Assembly (NCBI GenBank): GCA_034509425.1
Contig: JAVTVJ010000230.1
Location: 496,001 to 560,000 of the forward strand
DNA length: 64,000 nt
Reading direction: 5' to 3'
Source of the DNA: Eopsaltria australis
Lineage: Eukaryota > Chordata > Aves > Passeriformes > Petroicidae
The position numbers were made by a program, and so were the translations under genes. The notes beneath the pieces are model-generated. The model did no database searches, was not told where the DNA came from, and saw only the letters and a list, made by a program, of their open reading frames with translations. Shown here piece after piece: positions 25,901 through 33,000 of this stretch (position 1 is the first letter of the stretch; each line of letters opens with the position of its first letter).

Positions 25901-28723
25901 ACAGAAAAATGCAGAACCTTGTGGCATGGAAGACTTCAGCTGACCCAAATGCTGGCTGTTTTTTCCCCATTTAACATCACACATGAAGCTGTTCCAGTAC
26001 CTAGACTTTAGGGCATAGCCAAGGGGTATCTCAAACTTCCTCTCCTTCTCCTATATTTTCAACCTCTCTATTTTACATGCAAGCATAAGCTGAGGGCCAC
26101 TATTTAATCATTTTGGAGGAAGGCACTACCAAATGTGATTGAGCTATTCTAGCACTAAAAACTGATAATCTTTGACATGTTGTGGCTATTTGCCTCTTCG
26201 TACAGAGTGGACAGCAACTATCCATGGGGTTTTTTTGCATTAGGGGTGATGGATGGATGAGAAAACTGATAAGCTTCAAAGCAAGTTGTGGCAAGCTACA
26301 ACGAAAAATTCCACCCTCTGAAGACGACTCAGCAGCATACAGAGCTCAGGTTTGGTCAGTGCACAGCAGTATCCTCTTCATTTCAGCCTAGTTCCCCAGT
26401 GTAGCTGCTGTGGATGTGTCCTTGGAGACACCAGGGGGAGATGACTTAGAAAAGGAGAAAGATCACTGGTGGAGAAAGTCCAAAGGGGCTGGGAATCCCC
26501 TGGAAAGTGGAGTGACCATGGTTTAACCCAGGACAAGCCAGAGTAGCCACTGCTGGTGTCCATCATCTCCTCCCTCACCCCAAGAGCCTTTGTACTATTC
26601 CATGTTATCTCCTGGGCCCCTTCCCTTCCCCATCCCATAGGACCAAGTAACTCTGGACCTTCCCCATCCTCCCCCAGAACCCCTGGTGATTGGTTGTATG
26701 AGATAATTCTTAAGTCTGGGTCTGAGGGCCCCTCGCCCTCTTTGATTCCTGCCTCCCCTCTGTGTGGAGCCTCCTGCAATAAAGCCACTCAGAATTAAAG
26801 GCACTCCAAGAGCCCTCTCATTATTCTCTTCAGCTGATAGCTAAACCGAGCTCAGTCCCTGCACCACCAACACAGGCCGCAGTTTCTCTGGCTAAGTGTC
26901 TAGAAGATGCTGCCGGAGCGCCCTGGGGCCAGGGGCACTCCTGGAAATACAGCCAGCTGGAATCTGTCATACTTCACCGGGCTGGACAGACGAACCAGTG
27001 AGCTATACCCCAGATCTCAAGTTTAAAGGAAGAAATACCACAAGCTGGCTGCTAGAGAAGACAATGCCTGCCACAGGTGCATTCAGCCCTGTGCTCCTCA
27101 GGGATGATGGTGGCACCTGCCCCACCATACATTCCTTCACTGGATCTGTCTTGGAACTGCTGAGGAGAATGGCAAAGTTTGGGTCCATCAAGCTTGACAA
27201 GGGCTTTGGAAAGATCACAGCACCTTGTGGACAGAGATGCCCTGGAACTCTCAAAGACCTCCAGCTGTTGTAAACCTTGTCTTTCAAGATACCAAAATAA
27301 ATTTAACTTTCTTTGCTGCTATAATGAAATTAGCCAGCAGGTCCAGTCTGCTTCCCAAATTTTAAAAGACCTACTACCAACAAAGTTTGGGGGGACACAA
27401 CAGCCTGCAAAACCTCACTGGTATGACGGTCACATGCCCTTTGGTCACAGATGGCACCATGCAATCAGTCAGCAAGATCGGAAGCTCCTGAATATTTCAC
27501 CAAATTTCACAATTCGAATGAATGGGAAAAGGGAGAGATAAAAGATGAGGCGAGAGGTAGAGGAGTAGTGGCCTAAGAGTTCTACAACAGGGCTGGGGTT
27601 CACAGAGAGAGAAAACTCCCTGCCTGGTGGCCCAGACATGCTTTGGACAACATCTGGCTTAAAATGAGAAATGACCACATTGAGAAGAACAGTCAGCTCT
27701 GTTAGTATTTCTAAAAGGAAAAAAAAATGAAAATAGGTGATTTTAGAAAAATTTTATGACTAAATCTGATTGCTTACACTAGTTCTCTTCGGATAGCATA
27801 CACTGTTTTTTTCTGTATTAAGGCTAGAGTATACAGCTTGAATCCCTACTCACGTGAAACACTCTTCTTTCACAAGGTTTATATCTGTATATTTTGTAGA
27901 TCATTCTTCAAACATACTACAACTTGGTGCTTGCAAGAAACAAGGGTGACACAAGGCTGTTCATATTTTAAATATTCTGTCAATAAATGAGGTGAGAGAT
28001 TTAGAAGTCATGCAGCTGTTTTATTTATTTAACCTGCAGAGACACCTCTATACATGCCCCTCCTAATGGCATTTCAACAGAAAGGTGGTTGAAGTTGCAA
28101 GGGATTTACTGGTTTGACATATGCTAAGGAAACCTGATCCTTTTGCAAGGAATTCTGGTTTCTTAATTGAGGCAAGTGACCAGGTTGCTCATTCTCTCTA
28201 GAAGTAAATTAGGCAAACATTATGGAAGCATATAGATATATATTCTGAAGCTATCTTGGATTTTGAACTTAAGGAAACTGCCTCTCTGCTACTGTACCTC
28301 TTTCTTGTAATGCAATTTATGTTTCTCCATCAGCAATACCCCTTTACAGATTTCAAATAAAACCATTCTTTTAAATAGCACTCAGACAACTCCTTAAGAA
28401 GTCCCAAAGACACGGCCATTAAACACAGATCTCCCGGGAAGGCCACCTTCAGGCAGCCGCTTAACTGCTCACAAGCATTCAAGTACACCCAGATTATACA
28501 CCAGGCACACTTTAGCAGCATAATCCTCACTACAACACTAAACAAATTCTTCTGTCCCACTCGGAGTGCTCAGTAAACTTAAGACACAGCCAGAACAAAA
28601 TCAGCTCTTTACAAAGAGACACATATGAGTAACCTAATATCGTTACAACTATCATAAAAACACAGCCATCTTAGCAAGGCTGCTCTTAGATAAACTGTAA
28701 AGAGCAGAGTTCTACCTTTGCAT
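1865..28723 (-). CDS. COL24A1: COL24A1 5' portion, six coding exons (gene continues off the left edge)
   Basis: This is the N-terminal part of a fibrillar procollagen, secreted into the extracellular matrix; the family is known from bone and cornea. Joining 28716-28723, 23117-23178, 15323-16626, 7316-7369, 3925-3978 and 1865-1918 on the minus strand gives one open frame of 512 residues. The order is signal peptide (about 1-18), TSPN/laminin-G-like domain (about 54-226), variable region (about 227-449), then Gly-X-Y repeats from residue 450. Every junction has GT donor and AG acceptor, and the phases agree (2, 1, 0, 0, 0). The three pure collagen exons are each 54 nt, the classical fibrillar-collagen size. 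TSPN followed directly by a variable region and the helix, with no von Willebrand C domain, fits COL24A1 or COL27A1. The peptide around the mature N-terminus and the ODF2L neighbour favour COL24A1. The rest of the triple helix and the C-propeptide lie outside the window. Confidence 0.93.
1919..3924. other. COL24A1 intron 5
   Basis: AT-rich intron of about 2.0 kb. It contains a TA-rich low-complexity stretch near 2848-2898. I see no other feature. Confidence 0.8.
3925..3978 (-). CDS. COL24A1: COL24A1 exon 5 (Gly-X-Y, 54 nt)
   Basis: This phase-0, 54-nt exon encodes GIP GPH GNP GLP GLP GPK. The acceptor TTTAATAG and donor GTGAGT are both good matches. Proline sits in the Y position several times, where it would be 4-hydroxylated in vertebrate collagen. 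The triplets are uninterrupted. Confidence 0.94.
3979..7315. other. COL24A1 intron 4
   Basis: Intron of about 3.3 kb. A moderately GC-rich patch (about 6180-6930) has several short overlapping open frames on both strands. None has splice context, domains or collagen repeats, so I call no gene there. Confidence 0.8.
7244..7283. repeat. 20-bp perfect tandem duplication
   Basis: The unit GATTACTGGTGACCTGCTGA occurs twice head to tail (7244-7263 and 7264-7283). It starts about 30 bases into the intron past the exon 4 donor on the minus strand. It looks like a recent local duplication. Confidence 0.97.
7316..7369 (-). CDS. COL24A1: COL24A1 exon 4 (Gly-X-Y, 54 nt)
   Basis: This phase-0 exon of 54 nt encodes six uninterrupted triplets: GPP GPP GLP GPS GKR GPR. 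The acceptor is ATCACCAG and the donor is GTGAGT. It is the first exon made only of collagen repeat and continues the helix opened at the end of exon 3. A 20-bp tandem duplication lies in the intron just past its donor. Confidence 0.94.
7370..15322. other. COL24A1 intron 3
   Basis: An 8-kb intron between the variable-region exon and the first pure Gly-X-Y exon. It is AT-rich with scattered short poly-A runs (for example near 10279-10294). I found no collagen exon, RNA gene or clearly identifiable transposon. Confidence 0.75.
15323..16626 (-). CDS. COL24A1: COL24A1 exon 3 (TSPN domain, variable region, start of helix)
   Basis: This is the large N-propeptide exon: 1304 nt, acceptor TTTCTACAG, donor GTAAGT, covering residues 24-458. 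The TSPN/laminin-G-like domain runs from about residue 54 to 226. Recognisable pieces are AFLFSIRNKSRLQ, the EQWHSFAI strand, and CQLDIIPSAEASANYC near its end. Cysteines fall at 138, 162, 201, 216 and 223. The variable region (about 227-449) has a basic Lys/Ser patch and a tyrosine- and acid-rich cluster at 419-438. N-glycosylation sequons are at Asn108, 288, 329, 345 and 389. Gly-X-Y starts at residue 450 with GPKGETGPP, and the exon ends in phase 0. By family knowledge TSPN domains are retained or clipped during fibril assembly; which applies here is unknown. Confidence 0.95.
18235..18617 (+). mobile_element. CR1 LINE, degraded 3' end
   Basis: The stretch resembles the last few hundred bases of an avian CR1 non-LTR retrotransposon. 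In order it shows a purine-rich piece, CACAAGCTGCAGCACAAGAA, a GTAGTCAAGTGCTGGACCAG-like piece, CTTGGAGGTTTTCAAAGACC, GTTAGGACCAGATGAGTTCC and a CCTAAATCTTCTGAT tail. That order matches CR1 3' consensus as I recall it. It is diverged and stop-filled, so it is an old dead copy lying opposite to the COL24A1 transcript. The left boundary is approximate. Confidence 0.8.
22183..22226. repeat. 22-bp perfect tandem duplication
   Basis: The unit AAAACAAAAAAAAACACGACTG occurs twice head to tail (22183-22204 and 22205-22226). It is A-rich and intronic, and probably arose by slippage. Confidence 0.96.
23117..23178 (-). CDS. COL24A1: COL24A1 exon 2 (signal-peptide core)
   Basis: This 62-nt exon has acceptor CTTCTAG and donor GTGAGA. 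It encodes residues 4-23, KALVFIAICIAVGVAQVPKQ, and the first base of codon 24. The stretch from Ala5 to Ala18 is hydrophobic and follows the basic n-region Gln-Arg-Lys, so it is a typical secretory signal. Cleavage after the Gly-Val-Ala is the likely site (by eye). The phase-1 end joins exon 3 to give Ala24-Ile-Asp-Val-Leu-His-Gln-Leu-Gly, the conserved mature N-terminus of type XXIV collagen as I remember it. The exon is too short to appear as a long open frame and was found by matching phases on both sides. Confidence 0.88.
23785..23896 (+). mobile_element. Avian endogenous-retrovirus LTR, 5' fragment
   Basis: It begins TGCCCTGGTTTCAGC and contains TTTTCTTCTCAGTAGCTGG, GTGTTTTGGATTTAGTATGA and AATAATGTTGATAGCACACT. 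I recognise this as the 5' edge of an ERV-type LTR that is very common in passerine genomes. Only about 110 bases remain; the polyadenylation part and any internal region are absent here. It carries no coding capacity. The family assignment is from memory. Confidence 0.65.
26395..27310 (+). mobile_element. Possible LTR-like repeat region
   Basis: This GC-richer island inside the intron contains a CCAAT-type element (ATTGG near 26690) and then GAGCCTCCTGCAATAAAGCC near 26770. AATAAA followed by CT-rich sequence resembles the R/U5 part of a retroviral LTR. A second AATAAA lies near 27296. Overlapping open frames on both strands have no recognisable gag, pol or env motif. I could not find clean TG...CA ends or a target-site duplication, so the boundaries and even the class are uncertain. 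A processed-transcript insert is another option. Confidence 0.35.
28716..28723 (-). CDS. COL24A1: COL24A1 exon 1, coding part (start codon)
   Basis: Only eight coding bases lie in this exon: ATG CAA AG, followed by the donor GTAGAA. The phase (two bases of a codon) fits exon 2 exactly, giving an N-terminus that begins MQRKALV and runs into the hydrophobic signal core. An in-frame TGA ten codons upstream (28751-28753 region) rules out an N-terminal extension in this frame. The start context has G at -3 and C at +4, so it is moderate. I place the start here because no other nearby ATG continues into the signal peptide. The 5' UTR extends to higher coordinates, towards the CpG island; its transcription start and any UTR intron cannot be seen. 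The start could be further upstream if a different first exon is used. Confidence 0.8.
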
Positions 28724-28740
28724 CACAGGTGAGGGTGCAT
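28723..28740 (-). promoter_or_regulatory. Upstream ORF overlapping the COL24A1 start (TGATG)
   Basis: The ATG at 28738-28740 opens a five-codon frame, Met-His-Pro-His-Leu, then TGA at 28723-28725. The A of that TGA is the A of the main ATG, giving the overlap TGATG. The upstream ATG has C at -3, a weak context. That the uORF exists in the sequence is direct; an effect on translation is inferred. Confidence 0.7.
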
Positions 28741-29404
28741 CAGAAATACCTCAGCCAATTGCAAAAACATGTGAATGCAGAGCAGCTCATCTCTGTTACC
28801 AAAAGAGAAGCCTCAGCTCTTTATCGTAAATTCTACAGGCTATTGTGTTTGCTTGCTTTCCGCGTTTCACTAGCTAGGTACCAAAGGGGCGCAGGAGCTG
28901 CCAGGTTACTGTGGGCACCGCGTACGCTGTGCCCCGGGATCCTCGCTCCCCCTCCGGCATCAGAGGGGCTCTGGCTCTCGGGTCAGGCTGTCCCCGCTCC
29001 CCGGGGACATCAGAGCCAGGCTGCCCGGTGTGGGCTCGGGAGGGGGAAGGACGACACGAGGGTGCTGGACGGGACAGGGCACATTCAGAACGACACCGGA
29101 GGTGCGGAGGAGGGACGAACAGCCAGCGGTACAGGCGGTCTCCGTCCGGGCAGCCAGCACGCCGCCGGTCCGCCGGGGGCACCGGGGACCCCGCGGGGTT
29201 ACGGGTGGCGCTCAGAAGGTAGGGCTGGGGACACTGCCCGCAGGGGTCGTCGTCCCCTGCCCGCGGTGGGAGCCGAGCCGCAGCCCCATCCCCTGCCCGG
29301 CCCCGCGGCGGGTGGCGGTGCGGTGCGCCCCGTCTGCCGCGCCGGCTGCCGCTTACGTTTGTGCCGCGGGAGAGATGCGTCCTCGCCTTGTCCTCTCGGC
29401 TCCC

Positions 29405-29424
29405 AAATGCATTTGTATGCATTT
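29405..29424. promoter_or_regulatory. 8-bp perfect inverted repeat in CpG island
   Basis: AAATGCAT, spacer TTGT, ATGCATTT: an AT-rich perfect dyad in otherwise GC-rich DNA. The half-sites are similar to POU/octamer sequences, but I cannot assign a factor. Confidence 0.5.
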
Positions 29425-29565
29425 GCCCGGGCAGCGGAGATCCGAGGGAAAGCCGAGCTCCGCGCCGCCGCAGGGTCAGCTCCTGTCCATGAAAGCCCGC
29501 CTGCCCTGAGGTCTCCGCCGAGCTCCGCGCAAGCCCGAGGGCGGCCCGGCCCGCGTACAGCCCGC

Positions 29566-29614
29566 GGGGGCGGGCGCGGCGGTGGGGGGGGCGCCGGGGG
29601 CCGGGCGGCGGGGG
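29566..29614 (+). promoter_or_regulatory. G-quadruplex-capable G-runs in promoter island
   Basis: G-runs of 5, 3, 8, 5, 3 and 5 bases at 29566-29570, 29572-29574, 29584-29591, 29596-29600, 29603-29605 and 29610-29614 have short loops. This satisfies a simple G4 rule on the plus strand, which is the template strand for COL24A1. Confidence 0.5.
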
Positions 29615-29729
29615 CGCCCCGCGGCTGCCCGCGGAGTCCGGCGGCGGAGCGGCGCTGCACCGCCTGCCCCGGCACCGGCGGAGCTCCCGCCCGCCGCGGT
29701 GTTGAATTTCAGCGCTGGCTGCCTGGCGA

Positions 29730-29737
29730 TTACATCA
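29730..29737 (-). promoter_or_regulatory. CRE/ATF-like site
   Basis: On the minus strand it reads TGATGTAA (TGATGTAAT including 29729), two mismatches from the CRE TGACGTCA and a fit to the C/EBP-ATF composite TGATGNAAN. Mouse work I recall reports CREB-AP1 complexes on the Col24a1 promoter in osteoblasts. Whether this site is the counterpart is a guess. Confidence 0.3.
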
Positions 29738-30070
29738 GCACACGCGGCCCCCGGGGCGGGCCGGGCCGCGGCCCCGCATGGTGCGCGCTGCCCCGCGCCG
29801 CTCCCCGGGCGCCCACCCGCACCCGGAGCCGGGGGGAGCCGGGCCGCTCCCGGAGCCGCCGGCGCGCAGTGCCCAGCCCAGCCCCGCCCGCGCCCAGGTG
29901 CGGCGGCAGCGCCGGGACAGGTGATGCCTTTAGAGCAGCCTCTGGGCGAGAAGAGCCCTCGGCTGCCTCTGGGCTCCAGCTGGGGAGACTCGGCAGGAAG
30001 CTGCAAGTTAAAATAAAATCTGGGGACGGGCGGGGAGAGTTGATGAAACGATCTGAGGAGAAAAAGCTGA

Positions 30071-33000
30071 GTGCGCCGGACGTTTTGTATCTGTAGCGTA
30101 ATTGGAGTTGGGTCTAGAAATACTCCCTCTGAAAAATGTTTGAGGAGTAGATGTAATTTAGTAGCATTACAATGCCAAAGAAATATGACACCCTTCACTG
30201 TCTTCCTAGAGAGAAAAAGGTCTTTTTGGTTTTAATTCCAGTTTTCTTACCTTGTCCCCATAACGCAGCCTATTGTAACTTTATCCCATAAGACATCTTT
30301 TTGCAAACTGTCACTAAAAACAAACACGGTGGAGTTAAACAATACCAGACGTTGCAGTACACACTGGATAGCAAACACGTGGTCGAGTCCTGCAGCCTTA
30401 CTTAGGCAAAACTTCCATGGACTTCGGAAGAAAGTGATTGTGAGTTAGAGTTATGGCACTTGTCTCTTTCTGGGTGCTACAAGAGTGAAGATTTCACACC
30501 ATGCAAATACCTTCATGACATACAGCAAGCACCTTTCAGTTGTAGGTAAACTGAAGAAAGATGTCGTGAAATAAACCCAAAGATATTCCCCAACAGCAGA
30601 AAATAAGGGAAGTGCTAAAACAAAAAGAAAGGCTGTAAAAGACAAAAAATTGTATATTGTTGTCACTGTGGGTGCCCCCCTTTGCTGAAAAGGACTTCTC
30701 TGGGTGATCCAGGTAGCTGGCAACAGGCAAAAAGATGGGGGGAAAATTTTGAGGGAACCAAGAGCAAAATTAAGATGTTGAATTTCACTGGGGATAAGAA
30801 CCCAAAGTTGGAAGGGAAAAGGTTATTTTCAGGCAATGCAGCAGAGTGTTTGATTTCGCATTCAAATTAATTTTAATATTTTAAATAATTCAGAATCTGT
30901 ATACTCTCATAGACTATGATGGGATTTCCTAGTTGCTTCACTTTTTGAAAGCCAAAGGTAAAAGCTGACAGCATTTTGCTTTCTTGTCTATGTACCTTAC
31001 ATTAGCCATACTGGAAATGTGAAAATGTATATTTTCACTGAAGAGAACATGGTGCCTGCCCAGGCAGATATTGGACACTTCTGCAGTAAAGTATTTGTCA
31101 GCCTTTCTGTTTTAAATCACACTTGAATGGCTTCCAACAACGGAAGTATTGTATTTCATTTAGGTTTTGTTTATCAGCATTACGATGCATTATGACAGGT
31201 GCATTACTGATTTGGTTTGGTGCCCTTCCCTGAAATCTACCAATCTCTTAAATAAGATGTCTTGTATGAAGTAGACAAATAGTTGTTTTCTTAACTTTTT
31301 AGCATCAGCATTAGGGATATTATGGAGAGAACTCTTCCCTGAGACTGACCCTGGATAAATCCTGCCCTTGTAGTGCACATCTACCAGTACGGGAGCCATC
31401 CTGCAACCTATGGTGAGATGGGTTGGGGAATTACTTGCAGAGATCTCCCTTTCCAGCAGCATTTGCACTGCAGAAGGCACAACCTGAGATTCTTGTCAGC
31501 TGCACACACAGGGTGTAAGTAAAGCTTGCTGACCCTGATTATGTAGTTACTTAAGACAGTATAAAGTTTAAAAATTAGCATTGGTTGTTGAGTTTTCTAT
31601 ATTCAAAACTACCAAATTAATTTCACAAAGTAGGACTCTTGAATTCTTGTTGGCACTTTGCTCCTTGTGTCCTTGTTACAGCCCCTGCTGGGGTTGAACA
31701 CAGCCTTTAGGCTGTTTGGACAAATTCTCTGGCCACGGGGAGACACAGGCCAGGGGAAGGGCTACCTGTGCCCTTTGTGTCTCACTGCACACAGCTCATG
31801 CATCTCTGAGTCATGTATACACAAATGGGTCAGGAAGGGAACAGGGATGCTCCTTCTTCCCTTCCCCATGTCCCTGTATCTGGAAGCTCTTGCACTCCTG
31901 TTTTTGAGAAGTGGCTGATGTTATTTTGCACCTCTGCTTTCCTTTCATAGTAGGACCCTACAGAGCTGCTTCTGTTCTAAGCTTCACGGCAAAAATCAGT
32001 ATCAGTTCTATTCCTACACTTGCTTCTTCCAAGTGTTCTTACAGTCTAATAAGAAAACCGACTATATTTAAAGCTGTCAGATTACATGTATTTATTTCCA
32101 GAGCTATATATAGCAGTCTGTATACTTACACACACCTAAGACATGGTCAAGCTCCAAACCTATTAGCACTTATAGCAACACAGCGATGCTGGAGTTTCAT
32201 TTCCTATGGCAAATGTCCCAAGATCCCCTCTTTCCACATCTGCTAGCTCCTGCTTGTCCACAGCCTATCCCCAATTTATCATCTTTCCAAGTAAACTCAG
32301 GGATTACTGAAATACAAAATTAATTCTTCCGAGATATCACTTCTTGCTTTCTGATACGATTACAAGCTTTCCTTCTGTTTGTTTGCTCCTTTTCCAGCAG
32401 CTTTTTCCTCCTTTCATGATCTGACTTGCTCATCTGTCACTCCAGATTACAGCTGCTGAGTTCCAGCCGTGCTGTGGGGCACAAAACAGGAGCTACTCCT
32501 AAACAGCGTAAGAGATGAGGAAAATGGTTCCTATCTGTGATTCGGCTTCCAGAAAATGCATGGGAGAGTGCAAGGGTTTTGCCAGAGCCTAAAAATAAAG
32601 GAAAAAAAGAATTTGAAGGAAAATGTGTGAAATGGGAATGTGGGGACTGAGTGTTGGATCCTGAACTTTATCCCTCTGCAACTGGGAGGAGCTTTGCCTC
32701 TGAATTGAGTAGGAGCAAAATGGGACCCACACAAGTTTCCTGGTACTGTCCCAAAATTAGGAATTTTTGGCAAAAGGTCCATGCTGCTATTGAGTTCCTT
32801 TTGGAGAACTGATTTTCTCTGCACACCACAATATATGGTGTTAGGCTACGTACCAAAACTGCTGGAACCTAGTTCAGCAGAATTGTTTAGAATTCTCTGT
32901 GGCAGCCAAAAAAAAGTTTAACACATTGCTCTGGTTAAAGAAAGTTACTAAGTTATCAAACGTGATTAAGAAATACAAGAAATGGAAAGGATTACAGCAT

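Larger units (their letters stand above)
23179..28715. other. COL24A1 intron 1
   Basis: A 5.5-kb intron between the start-codon exon and the signal-peptide core exon. It contains an LTR fragment at 23785-23896 and an LTR-like region at 26.4-27.3 kb. The rest is unremarkable AT-rich sequence. Confidence 0.8.
28858..30070. promoter_or_regulatory. CpG island, presumed COL24A1 promoter
   Basis: About 1.2 kb of strongly GC- and CpG-rich sequence stands out sharply from AT-rich flanks. It lies directly upstream (minus-strand sense) of the start-codon exon. It includes a GC box (GGGGCGGG at 29567-29574), long G-runs and no obvious TATA box, which fits a broad CpG-type promoter. The transcription start cannot be placed by eye. 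Long open frames on both strands here are a by-product of few stop codons in GC-rich DNA and are not called as genes. Confidence 0.85.

Noticed and set aside
26378..27541. Open frames of 69-136 codons on both strands
   Set aside because: They lie in the LTR-like region and show no retroviral or host protein motifs.
28729..30198. Long overlapping open frames on both strands (up to 455 codons)
   Set aside because: They coincide with the CpG island, where stop codons are rare. The products are low-complexity Gly/Pro/Arg/Ala with no domains, and overlapping frames are open on both strands at once.
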